Assembly (NCBI GenBank): GCA_013399875.1
Contig: VXAZ01001725.1
Span: forward strand, 581,575 to 645,574
Length of the DNA: 64,000 nucleotides
DNA from: Gymnorhina tibicen
Taxonomy: Eukaryota > Chordata > Aves > Passeriformes > Artamidae
Direction: 5' to 3'
The number at the start of each line of letters is the position of its first letter. Within the stretch, counting starts at the first letter, position 1. A program made the position numbers and the translations under genes. The notes beneath the pieces are model-generated. The model saw nothing but the letters and a program-made list of their open reading frames with translations, had not been told where the DNA came from and did no database searches. Positions 36,601-50,257 of the stretch are shown piece after piece.

Positions 36601-37760
36601 CACTTGATCTGAATCATAGCTCAGATTTTAAATTCAATCTTCTCTGAGATTAGAGAAAATTTTGCTCCTTATTCCAGGCTTTATGATACTTGCTCACATA
36701 TTTTGAAAATAAATTGTCATGGCTCAGAGCAATGAAGAAGCCAAAAATGTTCTAATACAATGAAGCCCAGTGTTCTCCTTGAAGTACTTGAGCCCATGAA
36801 AATAGGCAATTTTTCTGAGTCTCTTTAGTTGCATACAGCAATTAAGTTAATAAAAAGTTACCATGCAAACAAGAACTTCTAAAAGAGATTTCATAATATT
36901 TTGGAAATGTGTCGCTCTGTATTGTGAATCTTTTTTAATGGTTTGAGTGAAATGACGGATCCTAAACAGATAATCCTGTGTATTAACCTTAAGGTGTGTT
37001 GGAGCAGAGGGCATAAATCCAAGGAATTCCTAAATTACTTTGGGTGACTCAGCTGGGACAAGATCCTTTGCAGGATTTAAGTTTTTAGCTCCTTTTTCTA
37101 TGCAAAAGTATGAAAGAGCATCAGCTAGGGCAGCTAAGGAAGGTTAGCTGAGAGCAGCTGCTGAATTCATATTTATTTTTCTGGGACACAAATCTCCCTG
37201 TCCAGGTTCAACATCGTGGCTTCTTAGTGCCTAGAGAAATCTCCACTGGTGTCCCATCTCAGTGAGGCAAACAGCATCTATTGCCTTCCAGGATCCACGA
37301 GCATTTACCAGAGTAGGGATATCTGTGACTCAGATGTACCTTTTCCCACCTGGAACAGCCTGCAGTACTGGGGGTCACAGCAAGTACCACAAGAAACAGG
37401 GAATGATCCTGTGAATCTTCAATTCAGTCGAATTTCCAGTGATGTCAGTAATAACTTTGGGTACAGAACGGAGTCCTTTCCTATGAACTTTTTTTTTCAG
37501 GAATTAAACTGTATTTTACCTAATCATACCATTTTTGCTAGGGTTAAGTTCTGTTTCAGAAAACTTCAGAAGAAACAAGAATGGGATAGGGGAGGGGGGA
37601 AAGACAGGGGGATTTTGGCCTTAAGTTTTTGTTAAGTAAGTCACCATATAACACTTTATTTGCATATCTAGCATTTAAAGGGTTACACGTGTAATTATTT
37701 AACGTAACTCCAAATAAGCTGTTTGATTTTCTTTCATCATGAGCCAAACATTAGGCTTCG

Positions 37761-37774
37761 AAAGGAATTCCTTT
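37761..37774. repeat. Perfect 14-bp palindrome AAAGGAATTCCTTT
   Basis: Exactly self-complementary over 14 bases, centred on an EcoRI-type GAATTC. Perfect palindromes of this length are uncommon by chance in a window of this size. No transposon-like flanks are visible. Confidence 0.9.
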
Positions 37775-38731
37775 AAACTTCAATAATATAAAGGCACGTG
37801 GCAATGTGAAAGTTACAACTCTAGCTTAAATGAGTCAGACATAAAAGTATTTATGACTGATATTCTCTGAATATACCAGCTTCAGACACTTTAAAGTCTA
37901 GTTCTGCTGTACAAGGATAGGTACAGGAATATCAGCCATTGCACATCTGCAGAACTCTTACTTTCAAGCAAAGCAGAGTCCAGTCCCTAAAACTTTTTTT
38001 TTTTTCTGCTTTAAGAAGAAAACCCCAACATAACAAGCCACACCAGGCCGTCAGCACCTGAAGCAAGTAAAAGCAATTCCTTTATGAACTTCCCACCAGT
38101 TATTTGTTTTGTGAGGTTCATGGAGAAAAAGAATAAAAAAAGCTAGTGAAAAAACAGTGAAAAGCATTGCACATGAAAGAGAGAAAGAAATGAACTGAAT
38201 GTTGTTTTTTCTTGATGAAATAACAGATTTGATCTTGGGCTTTTTACAAACTCCAGCACAGGTGATCATCATTTGTTCTGTCAAAAGCATTTTCAATGAC
38301 ACAACCAGAACAATGTGGCTGTGATTACAAGGATCAGCATGGATTGAAAAATACTCAGGGCATTTACCAAAGGGATATTTATAGCAATGCTAAAGACATT
38401 CGCTTCTTTAAACAAGCTCAAAAATTCAAGGAACAGAAGGTTTGAAATCAGGGTTGCTCCATTTGATTTTGCCTTTGCCATGCTAACCTGCACAGCCATG
38501 TCCTCTTGCAAATGCAGGCTGAACACACCAGTTGAAATGTTATTGTCATAAAGTCAAATCCAAATGCTGAAGAGGAAAATTGAGATAGTTTTCATTGGGA
38601 ACTTTGATGTGAAGCATCACAGCTTTTGGAGGACAGCCATACCTTTGATCTTGCAGAAATTGTGAGGAATCAACCACTTTGAATCAAAATCGTTCAGCAG
38701 GTGATTTATAATGTTATAATAGGACTGAAAG

Positions 38732-38747
38732 GACTTTTCGAAAAGTC
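38732..38747. repeat. Perfect 16-bp palindrome GACTTTTCGAAAAGTC
   Basis: Self-complementary over all 16 bases with a central CpG; the flanking bases (G at 38731 and A at 38748) do not pair. It could be a binding site for a dimeric factor or the remnant of a small inverted-repeat element. No factor with this exact consensus comes to mind. Confidence 0.9.
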
Positions 38748-40789
38748 ATGTAACCAGTAAAGAAAAAAAAAGAAATGACAAAGATTTAACAGAAATTCAA
38801 GCAATTCTGGTAGCAGGCAGTGTAAAGTTCACAGCATACTCTTTATTTTCTGGCAGAAACACTGAGACATCCAAGCTTAAAAATTAGCCTGCCTGACTTC
38901 TAACAACACTGAAATAGATAAATGCAGCCGTTTGGGTGCCTCAGCCCTGCAGACAGACACGGGGCTTGGATTCTGTGATGTGAGGAGGAGGCAGAGCCTA
39001 AGGGAAGGAGCATCTCCTGATGGCAGACTGGCTCCCCAAAGCCTGTCTTCGTCAGGAGGGAGTGGAGAACAGCTGAAAGGCAAAGGCTGCCAACTTTAAT
39101 TCTCTCCATTAGTGGATCATTATCAAATGAGAGGGCTAACGAGTGGGGATTGCGTTTACTGTAAAGGGCTGCCCTGTGCACACCCGGGCTCCCTTCCCTG
39201 GAGGGTCAGGAAGACTTCACTGGCAGCAACCCTCAGGAGCTGCTGCAAAACCTGGTGGCATGGCCCCCGTCAGATGTGGGGAGTTCCCTCCAGGACAAAC
39301 CCTTGTGTGTGAGACACCCCTGAGCAGCTTGTGGGAGGGCAGAGAGAGGGTCTGGGCTTTGACACCTTCCACTGGCAGTGCCTGGTGCTCCGTGTCCCCA
39401 CAGCTGCATGTGGCTCCACAAAGGGACTGCTCCCATGCACCCTCACCCAGCACATCTTTCAAATTCACTTCACTTACAGCTTGTCAGGGCCTTTCCAAAT
39501 AGCTGCATTTTGCTTTAGTTAAACCAAGTGTTCCTGAAGCACATTCTATTATTTTCCCTGAGAAGGCCATAGTAGGGGTGATCACAATATCAGAAAATAC
39601 CAAACAAGTTAGGTATCATATGTTCTCTCTCTCGCCTAGGATTCTAAATCTTTGACCTCTCAGTGATTCCTCCTATATGAAGTGAGACAAAACTTTAGAT
39701 TTGAGATATCTTGTTTTAATGATGTTCAATGAAATTAATTACTCAACAGCATTTCTACATTGATGCAAGTACAGAGCTGAGTGAAAAACTGAGTTTCAGT
39801 TGTGTGGTAAAACTAGAAACATAAAACCAAAGACCATGATATTAATCTAGAAGAAGGAAAGGACTGTTTTGTTATACTTTCTTGAGCAATTTTTAAAAAT
39901 TCTTCCTTAAGAGCATAAGCAATACCCATAATGAATTTTTATTTAATGCAGAGCTGAACCATGCTCTTGTGTTTTTTTTTGCAGTCAGAATTATTCAATT
40001 TTTTAACCAAAATCCATCAACAGTTTCAGAAAACCCCAAACTGTATTTTGTGGATACAAGAAAAAATTAATTACCTAGCTCTATTTAGAACATCAGCTCC
40101 TTAAAGGCATATGTTTCATGGATTATATTGTGTCTTCATAGTTTTAATTTTAACTTGAACACCAGATCTTGAATTTCCTCTTGACTATTTGTTTCTTGTA
40201 CTTTGAGATTTGTTATGTTTCTTGAGAACTTGCTAGTTTAAGATTCAATGTTTTATGATGGTTTGTTTGGATAAAATTACTTCCTGTAGCCTACAGCAAA
40301 CAGTTTTTTTATATCATGGCTTTTTTCCTTTTTATTTTTGTAGATTTGTAGGATACAGGTAAAATGTAGCAACACAAAATTTCCCAGTGCTTTGAGATTC
40401 TCCTGCCATAAATCTTCCTGCTGAAATACATGCTAGGCATGTCTTAAGAGAAATCATATACAAGCACATGACTTGATCAGCATCCCAGTGAGATACAGGA
40501 TATTCTTCAGCTAGGGAGTTAATGGATGATGATACTATATTTGGCCAGTAAAAATAATGACACACTTTCCCCTGGTCTACAAGAACTACTCCCACATTGA
40601 TTTTAACTTAATATCTCCCTCATTAGGAACCTGCACAGAAGTTTGGCAGAAATACCCAAGACACTTATTGGATCATTTGCTGGTAATAATAGATATTGCT
40701 TTTATTTTATTTTTTTTCTTCTGAGAATGTACAGGCTAATCATAAAAAGGATAGCCTTGAAACAAAAGCTTTTTATAAAATACAGATTT

Positions 40790-40940
40790 TTATCTGTACT
40801 CAACCACCGTTGAGGTTTAATATTTTATGGAGCTAAATAAAACTCGGACTTCTCCACTTTCACGTTGTGGGATGCAATAAAAGCTTAAGAGCCTGATTCG
40901 CTCCGTTGCCGAATGACATCCATTACGCATCAAATGCCCT
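40790..40940. promoter_or_regulatory. CpG-retaining AT-rich element
   Basis: Between about 40840 and 40930 there are six or more CpG steps (ACTCGG, CACGTTG, TTCGCTCCG, TGCCGAATG, TTACGC) in otherwise AT-rich DNA. It also contains AATAAAAG and TTTAATATTTTATGG. In methylated, CpG-depleted vertebrate DNA, such local retention suggests selection or lack of germline methylation. It has no coding frame worth reporting. Confidence 0.3.
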
Positions 40941-41339
40941 TCACTTCACTGTGGACTCTGGCTCTGATATGATCAGACTCCCAAAGCCCAGGTAACCTGA
41001 TATACAGTTTCAAAATGGAAAAGCCCATGCCAATAGCTGGGAGTGGCTCTTCTGTACCTGCAGTGGTTGAAGAACTGGATCCACAGCTCACCAGCAAAAA
41101 TGCCCTAAAAAGCACTCAATTTTTTTCCTTAAATTGAGCCAAGTATTCAAATATATTTCTACTTAACAAGGCATCTGCTTTAATCCCACTGTAATCTACA
41201 GGGTGTAAGCATTGACTTATGTGCTAATCTTGAGCCTTGGACATGACAAGCCCCAACACCCAGGTGCTGTGATCCCCTGAAGGGACAATGAGAGTCACCA
41301 GGCTCATTCCCCATCTGGGAGAGGGAGAGGATGCTCAGT

Positions 41340-41660
41340 CAATCGCTCCTGTAGCAAGAAAGCTACCAAACTATTTAATGGTGACACAACTGAGAGTAAT
41401 AACTTGACTAATAACTCATTGCCTGATTGTTATTTTTAAGTGCACTCGTGAAAATTAAAGCTCCAGGTCTGTGGCATGAAACCATTATCTATACAACAGC
41501 TCACAGAGAGGGTTATCTAATAACGTGAGAAATCTATTAGACTCAGTGGAAGCAAGAACTAAAAGAAATAAATCATGCAATAATGGTAAATCAGATCTCT
41601 AATTATGGCCCCACACAGGAGGCGGGAGGAGAAATATGTCCCTAGAACCACTACATGGTA
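41340..41660. promoter_or_regulatory. Candidate enhancer-like element dense in TAAT sites
   Basis: Over roughly 250 bases the sequence shows repeated homeodomain-type cores (TTTAATGG, GAGTAATAACTTGACTAATAACTC, ATCTAATAACG, CTATTAGACTC, GCAATAATGG, CTCTAATTATGG), GATA-type TTATCT strings (41487, 41513) and retained CpG steps. It holds no simple repeat. It is one of the strongest conserved-element look-alikes in the window, judged by texture only. Confidence 0.35.
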
Positions 41661-44600
41661 TTTCTCGTCCTCTCTCTTGCTTTAGAAGCATTCAATCATA
41701 TCCTCCTGCCTAAATTCCATCAATCCACAGTAATTTCTGAGCAGAACTGGTATGCTTGGGAAGAAGATGACCAGCAATCACCAGTGTAAAATTTTTTCTA
41801 AACTGCTCACGGACCAGGATCCTCACAAATTTTTCTCTGCTACTGGTGCTGGAAATGCCAGCACCGAAAACCTGTGGGGTCAGAGGAACTTCAAGCCCTG
41901 TGCAATTCCTTCATAATCAGCCAATTCTGTCTGTGATGGGGGCAAGCAGTGCTGCAGTCTGCTCCTACGCATGATCTGGTTGTGTCTGCAGGTCCTTTCC
42001 CTGCTGCCCCAGGAATCTGAGCAGTGGTCTGGTCTGAGACCCAAAATACAGCAGTGAGTGGGAACAGATCCATGTGGAGCTACAGCACATTTCATCTCCT
42101 CTCAGTTCAAAAGCAATGGAGGAAACCAGCCCGTGGCAGTGGGACCCCAGAGTATGGTATTTAATTTCTCCACTGCTCTGATACAAGACCTCTGGCAAAG
42201 CCACTCCTTTCTCTGTTTCAGCTCCGAGGGCTTTGCCAGGTCAAGTGTGAAAGCACAGGTTTACCTGAGCAGGAGGGATTCTAGTCCTGCTTAGCACTCC
42301 TCGTGTGGGCATGGGGTGCAGCACTGCTCCTGAGCAGCCAAGCCCACCACCCCTCCTTCCCACCCCATGCCCACAGGCAGCTGGGGAGGTGTGGGACCTC
42401 CTTGTCCCAGAGATCTGGAAGCTCCATGGGTGCCATGGCCTCTGGTGCCCTGTCTCTGCACACTGCCCAGGGTGGCTGGGTGTACCTGCCTGTCGTATCA
42501 AGCACTGCTTAAGCAAACAATCCCACAGTATCTTTTAATTATTTTGTTGGAACTGAGGACAGCGTGTACTTGGGAATTGCCCTGGTTGGAAAAACTTCAT
42601 GCCAAGTGGAATATGCTCAAAAGTGGACCTGACTCAGTAGAAATGATGCATAAAAATCATTGCAACCATCTAGATAAAAGTAAATAAGCCACAGAGAGGC
42701 ATAAATAACAGTGCTGAAAACATCATCAGACTTTTAATTTTAGCTCAAAAAAACCATGAAGAACGCAGTTTATCAGGAAGCCACGGTGCCCTTTGCTTTA
42801 TCTTAACCACTTTTGCATGCACAATTGTTTTCTTGGACATTCATTTTGGTCCAAATCCTGTTCTAATTTCTTTCCTTGCTAATCAGCATTTCTGGCTGAC
42901 AGGAGGCTGCTCTGCAGCACTGTGGTTTTCCACTTAGAGGTCCACTCTGAGGGCTGTGCGTTTGCAGAGCTGTTCTCAGGTGGCTTCTTCCACCTGGGTG
43001 AAAGGAGAGCAGTGACACAGTGGGTGCACAGCAGAGAGGAAGGGCCATTCCCTCTCCTTGTCCTCACGTGGAAAGCAGAGTTAGTAAATGTTGTTATAAG
43101 CTGTGTCTGTACGGCTAAAGAAGTGTTGAAGTTCATGCTAAATAAAGCAGGCCTGAGGCCAAATGACCTGGTCAAATCCATGCTGCACAGTACTTGGTCC
43201 TGGGTTTCTTCTGGACCATACCGTGCTGCCAATGGGGACATTAAGACAGAACCATCATCTTTTGCGTCTTCTGTAGTTCCAAGATTTTGAAATGCTGTGA
43301 GAGCTGTGTCGCTGCCCACCAGAAAGGTGTTTTCACAGCATGAGGCCTTCAGTAAGAACTGTTTGCGTCACATAAATGGCACATGAGTATGCATCTAAGG
43401 GTTTACAAATCTTCCTGGAACAGTGTTGGAGTACTGTGTAAGGTGAGGGCAGTCAGAAAGTTTGCAGTCTCATTCCTCCTGTCTTGGGAACAGCCATGGG
43501 TGCGTTCCCACACTGCATCCCCGCCTGTCCAGTGTGGTGCCAATGTGCAGTGAAACAGCATGGATAAAGGGGATCCACTTCTCTGAACCTGAACCCCAGC
43601 CTTGCTCCCTTTGCAAATATAAACATATCTGGGCAGGTAAAGTTGTCATTAGGTACAAGCTGAGGCCATTTTTCACCCACAGAAGAGATGAGCAGTCACC
43701 CAACACCCCAAATAACATGTTCAGAGTGATACTGACAGCTCAGAAGGGGTTTGCACCCCTATTTCTAGGGAAACAGTTGTGCCTGCAAGGAAATAACAGC
43801 AAAAAGGTAGCTTTTGAAAGATGAAATTTATCTGTTGTGCATTTTAATGAGAAAATTATATATATAGAACTTTACACTGCTTCCTTGAAGCAAGGCAAAT
43901 TTAGCTACATCTGTGCACAGTATATCTGAAAATGGGAAAAAAACATACCCTTTAATGGAAACCTTTTCCATTTACACAGGAATGAAACAGAATAAACTTC
44001 ACATTTCCACACTCACATATTACTGTAGACATAAAAATATTCCTGTGGGATCACACAGTCAGAAATCACCTACTCAAGGGGATATGAATGATGACTTCAA
44101 TAGAAGATGGACATAAATTTTAATTAGTTGGTTATTTGATCTTGTGTTGTTAGTGATGGAGGATCTCAGAAGGGAATTAAGTATGCTTAAGACTGAAATT
44201 GCTTAGAACCAAAACACACTGCAAGGTAAGTTAGATACCACTAAATTAAAAGAAACTTTGCACCTATTAGAGATACAATAAAATAAAAACGGCAATTACA
44301 ACCAAGCAATCAAAAATGCAATTGAGATCAAACCAGCTATGGGGATAACTAAATTTATCCTTGACTTAATCAGACCTGCTAAGTATTTTCATCAGATTTG
44401 AGTAAAAGTATTAACATTCTTGGGAACATTTTCTCTTGGAAGATACAATTTAGGAATAGAGAAACTAGGTCCAGGTTTTTTTTTTGCTTTAATGTGTTTT
44501 TCATTGAATTTCCCCTTCTGTTTATATATCCCAAGCAAAGCATCTCTTGCATCATTTATACTTTGCTTGCTCTCTCCAGTATCCCAGTCCTTCACCTACT

Positions 44601-47600
44601 ATCTGGTAGCTTATGTCAGGAATACCTCTAAAGTTGTCACTACATTAAAAAAAAAAAGAAAGTTATTTATTCTTTTATAGTTTTGCAATCAATAAAAATG
44701 TGTATGTGCAGCTTGATATGAGGCTGGGCACGTAGGACCGCAGCCTGCTTTGGAACGGGAAGCAGAACCAGCTGAGATGCTCCAGACAGCAATCCCCCAA
44801 TTGCTGGGACACTGCTGGCGAGTGCGTGGCACAGTTTTGACCTCTGCCAAGTGTCTCACTTTTCCCTGACAAGTTCTGGGCACGGCTCAGGGTTGGTGCA
44901 GATCGAGGACCACTGCCAATAAGCAGCGGGGGATGGAACTTCTCTTCTGGGGGATGATGAAAATTAAGCTGTGTGGTTTTGAGCCAGGCCAGGCCATGCC
45001 AGCTGCCCTCCAGGCCAAAGGGAGCTCCCACTTGTTTACTACTGCATGTCGAGCTTCTACACACAAGTGTTCAGCCTGCCTTAGCAGCATGTAATGAAAT
45101 CAATCAGTCCTGCCTATTGCTGGCACTCACTTCCCTGATACTCTTTTCAGTGTTAAAAAATTGCCACATTCGACATTACGAACACTTCAGCTACCCAAAA
45201 TTTCTGTGCCATTGCACAGCAACACCTTGGACTTCTTTCTAGCAGTCAAGGTCATATTAGATGGATGGATGTTTAGTGATGGAAAATTGTTTATTTTTTT
45301 CATCAATTTAATGACAAAAATTTGTTGAAGCCTCGGGTGAAAATTTGTACATAATTGAGTTATTAGATAAAGCTCATGAATGTTCTGCAACATCAAAGAA
45401 ACAAACTAACGAGCCAGAATCAGAATGGACAAACACAGTCACCTTAATTAAGGAATAGAGATTATTTGTAATCATTTTCATCCTTACATAAATTTTCCTA
45501 TTTTCATTCAAAAAAAAGAAAGGGAAATAATTTTTCTGATCACCTTGCCACTGACCTTGCATTTTTCATCCTTTTTGCTCCATCTTACAGATCTCTGGCC
45601 ACTCAACATGCAAGACCATCACAGTCTGTTGACATGCTTCTCCTGTGACCTTCTTCTCTGGCAGGGTCTGTCTGAAACTGTTTGCACAATCTAATCCTCT
45701 TTTAAATATAATTTCTATTATAGAAACAAAAAGGCCCAGTCCTCTTTTCTAATAAATAACCACAAATCCAGATGCAGAAACATGAACAACATGAAAAAGA
45801 TTCCTATTAAATCTGAGTACCTAACACCTTTTCCTTTCATCAAATCTTCAACAGTATAGTATCAATTTACATCTTGATCCTACATGTCTAAAGCTTGTGA
45901 CATGAACATGACAGTTCATACGTAAATTAACATTTTTCCCCTTGTTTCCATTATTAGAATTTGCTAATAATCTGACTGCTCCATTGCCCGAGGAAGGGAG
46001 GAAGAATTGACCTCTGTTCACTAGGGGAGAAAGGAACCATTATTACACTGCATTTTATATTGCTTATGTTGTTATTCTCTTCCTGTTCAAAGTAAAGCAA
46101 GGTTCTAATGACTGCAGAATTGGATTTCTCTGTGTACTTGCTATAAAATACAGTAGAGAAGTTAGAAAATTGATGACCCTATATATGTTCCTGCACTTAC
46201 AAGGTTGTATGCACAATAGTAATAATAATATGGAGGAGATACAGTAAAGGAGTAGGAAAACAAAATGTCTTACCAAGCTTTATATTTAAAAATAACTATA
46301 ACTTCACAATTATAATTTGGTAAGCAAAATGTGAGTCCCTGGCAAAATAACAGAACAACTCTTAACACAGAAAAATATGACCACATAGATGGAAAAATAA
46401 AAAAGCAATGAATAAATCAGTAAATAAGCCCTAATTTATCTACAGCTCTTTAAAAGAGCAAATCACGTCATGTGAACTGAAAAGAAAATTTTAGTCAAAC
46501 TATCCATTAATGAATTATTGGATTTTTAAATAGCCTGAATTTTCTTTACAAATTAAAAACTTGCAGAAGAACCTCCAATATATACTTATACATGGATTGA
46601 AGCCATATGGCCAAATAGTTACTTTAGGTGTAACACAGTTGTGAGAGTGGAGGGAGTTCTGACCAAAGAGCTGTTAAAAACTTCAATCAAAATCACTGTG
46701 ACAGCCCTAAGCTTGATTTTAAGAACAAATACAGGCAAATGCATGCACACAGCTGTATTTAAGCCTAACTTTGAGGAATCCAGTTCGAAGGATTTGTGCA
46801 GAGTAGTTAGGACATAGGTCATTAGGGTCTTATCTAAAAGATAATCTCCCTAAAAAATTATGGAAACCTATTGCTCCAGTCACCCAGCACTGGACAAGGT
46901 ATTGAAGAACATGCTTCAGGAGTAATCCTCTACTGGCAGGGGAAGAGATTAAATGGCCCAATAGCTTTTTCCATCTTTAGTTGTTATGATTGCACTGTAA
47001 TCCGACTAGTGCCACTTGCCTTAAGAGGGGAAGAAGACCTCAACCTTGGGGGTAGGGAAAGACACAATATTTCATTGTGTACAATATTTCAGAAGCTATT
47101 CTTCCCAGAGAGCTCCTCTCAGATTAGTGTTGTTGGGAAAGGTTTATCATTTGCATTCCCATTTCTGCAGTCAATCCAAGTAATATGATTGTGGCATTAA
47201 ACTTATCCTACAAAAGGTATTTGTTTAAGACATTTCTTTTCCATTATTACTCACACAATGAATGTATGCACTAGGTTTCTAGAAGTCTGCACCAAAAACA
47301 ACTTTTAAGCCCAGAATCACATTTCCTTCTCCATCGGCCTTAATTCCTCTATTGAAACTTTTTGCTGACTAGTTGAAAGGGGCCGTTCACTCGCTTTGCA
47401 AAACCCAATATGCGATTTATTCCCACATTTCAAAGGAAGAATGGGAAGCTTTTAAATCTCTACAAAGGAACCGAGTAATACTGATCAAGCCCATCTGACA
47501 AGGGGACAGATGTACGGTGATGAGTGAATTCTATAAGACGCTTTAAAATTTGGATCAGCAAAGACAAGTGTCTTCCAGGAGTAGCAATTTGATTCTCCCC

Positions 47601-48991
47601 AGCACAGCTCACTTGGCTGAGTAGAAGTGCCACAGTTCCTCTTTCAGTGTTCAAGAAGCACAAGCTCCATCTCAACAAAGTGGACCTGTTCAAGAGCTAA
47701 AGCATACTGCAAAAGGAGGTCACCTGCACTGCAACTTATTAGAGCCTCTAACTCCAAAAATCCTGAGGAGCAAACGGAATTCAAACACTTTCTCCCCCAG
47801 GAAAGGGTTCCTGTGCTGTTCCCAGCTCTGAAACTGTTTATCAGCTTAATCTATGTGCTACTCATGGTGCCCCAAACTTCCTCAAGTTCTCTCCACTGTT
47901 GTATCACGCATGGAATTTTTAACAATAATTTCTAAAAAATACCCTCTCAGCTCCTCACCATGTCATGTGGTACTTCCAGCCACACAGCAGCAGCATCTAT
48001 GGTGCTTTCAGCTTCCTGCAGAGCCATGTTTTGATTCTTCTGTTATAGATGAAGGATCTGACTTGGCACTGTTTTGACAATGAATTTTACGCAAAATTTC
48101 CTATGAGATTCATCCCATTAAAAGTGGGCAGGTTGCCATGGCCTGCTGGGTCCCTGATCTACTATCAAAGCTGGTGCATCCCTGTGCATTTCTGGTCTTT
48201 TTTTGCCTTCATTAAGGCTCTGATCAGAGTAGAAATATGCCCACACAAGAGAGAATAAAGATTTTGCACCCCATAGGAAAAATGTGAGATCCAACTTTGT
48301 TAATATATTGAATCCAGGTCATCATTACAGTTGCACCATAAATAGCCACTCTTACAGGTCCAAAATGGGTGTAAAGGGGCAATTTGGGAGTCAGCAGTAC
48401 TCTACCAATGTAAGTATGGTCACAGTTTTTTAAACAGTTGCAACCACGGGGGAGTTGAAGTACACAAGCAACAAGATACAAATGAGTTTGGCAGTTATTT
48501 GTACTCAATACAGAAGCTCCCTGCAAGAGTAAATAAGAGAGTAGCTGAAGAATTTGTTTTTCACCTTTTGGATGAGGACGATTACCACATTTTCAACAAA
48601 CACAGAATTTACCATGGTTTTCCTTGAGGAAAACGAAAAGTCTCTTCTGACTTTTCTGCTCCAAAAAAAAAATTGGGAGATATGAAGCTACGTTGTCCTT
48701 GCTTTTGGGGAAATACAGGTTATTACTGCAACAAGATTTTTGAAGAGGGTTTCAGTACGTACTTTAGGACTTAGAACTTCTGTAGTCATTTTATTACATA
48801 CTACTTTTTTACTGTATTTGCCTTTTTAAAGACTGAATCAATAATTTCAAAATGCCCCAGTTCTCCACTGGAAGCTGTGCAAATGACGCAACCTCAACCT
48901 CATCTTCCCTTGGCACAAAACTAAACAACCTCACAATAAAAACTGCCCCTTGCTGTCTTAAACAATAAAGGCTCTCCTTTGTTTCACACCC

Positions 48992-49008
48992 TTATTATTA
49001 TTATTATT
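48992..49008 (+). repeat. (TTA)n microsatellite
   Basis: Five to six TTA units followed by a T-rich run. Confidence 0.9.
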
Positions 49009-49479
49009 TTTATTTCAGTTATTGTACTGCAAAAACTGTGGTGCAGACCTGTAATTTTGGAGGTTAATGTAAACTATTTTCTTCAGTGAACTCTGATATC
49101 TGTGCCCAAGAAAGTGAGGAAGCATCCTGCCATGTCAAGCTGCCTTGCATGAAGCTGCCTCATCCTCCAAGGAGTCCAGTGTGTTTTGGTGTACAGTTGT
49201 CCTGAAATCTCTTTCCATTTTGTCCTATTCGGTTGAAGCAACTTGAAATAAAATAGGGAAGTTAACCCTAGAAACAGGAGAAATTTAGAGAGTTATTTCC
49301 ATAAATGGAAATGACTTCTGGAAAAGCAACTATAAACATGAAGGGGAGAGGTAGTTCTTTCAGTTTGTTTTGTTTGCTTACCTTCCTCCAAGCGTGCTAA
49401 GGGGGAAAAAAAAAAGATAGGCAGACAGAAAGATGCAGATGGAGATACAGAATGTACCCATTAAGTATCTGCAAGGAAT

Positions 49480-49700
49480 GCTTTATGAGCTTGCTCGTCG
49501 GCTGCCGAGTTGTGCATTTGAGGGCATTAGATTCCCAAGAGCTGGGATCTATAGAGGATTCCTACCTTTGGAAAAGAACAAAAACACAGAATAAAAGCCT
49601 TAATCTTATAACCCCCAATCTAGCCAACTAAATCCCCAATTAGCAATTCAAACAGATTAATATAGTCCTTCCCTCCATTAAGCATACCCGACATCATGTG
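49480..49700. promoter_or_regulatory. CpG-retaining candidate regulatory element
   Basis: GCTCGTCGGCTGCCGAGTT near 49493-49511 packs three CpG steps into 19 bases. It is followed at 49600-49695 by AT-rich sequence with CAATTAGCAATTC, GATTAATATAG, CCATTAAGC and a further CpG in CCCGAC. There is no repeat similarity and no coding frame of note. Confidence 0.28.
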
Positions 49701-50257
49701 GTTGTGTATTTTAAAGTTACATTTTTCTTGTGTGCAGCTCTTTTTCTCACCAAAGTTGACAATTCCTTTCAGACCATCCTACTTTTCCATTGACTGGGAA
49801 TGGAGTCTTTATGTTTTGCCTTTCTTTCCCCCCTTTTTTTTTTTCCTTTTAAATGCAGTCAGTCTTGTTGATGCACTCCAGCAGAATCTCTTAAATTAAT
49901 GTTTTCCTTTATTGAACATGTCTCCAGATGTCTGTCCACCTTGCCATTTCCATACTGCAGGCTGTTTGCAGTGTTCCCACTGAGAGCAAGGTAGAGGGTG
50001 GAAATGGCACACTTCTCCAGCTTGCTTGAGAATTCACTCTTATTCCCATCAAACTCATGAGTGCTGTAACTTTAATGACCGTTTCTGCTCTGACTGAGGA
50101 GAAACCAAAGCACAGGGCTGTCCCAGCTGGGAAGAAGCACTGCTAATGCCTCCCTGAGAAAGGCACTTTGGATCTGTCCCAGATTTCAGAGAGTAAGCAA
50201 GTGTCAAATGCCTTCAGACATATCAAGATCATGTTTCTAGAAAGTATGAATTACCTG

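Noticed and set aside
37249..37635. 128-codon open frame on the plus strand
   Set aside because: Starts at an arbitrary ATG and runs through a poly-T tract that encodes a run of Phe; no domain or conserved-looking splice sites.
39160..39440. GC-rich patch as a possible CpG island promoter (also 42290-42500, 52040-52240, 55740-56030)
   Set aside because: G+C is locally high but CpG steps are few, so these are not CpG islands, and no first-exon features were found.
42879..43319. Overlapping open frames, 146 codons on minus and 122 on plus
   Set aside because: Both strands are open over the same bases, neither shows a domain, a splice context or a codon pattern that favours one frame.
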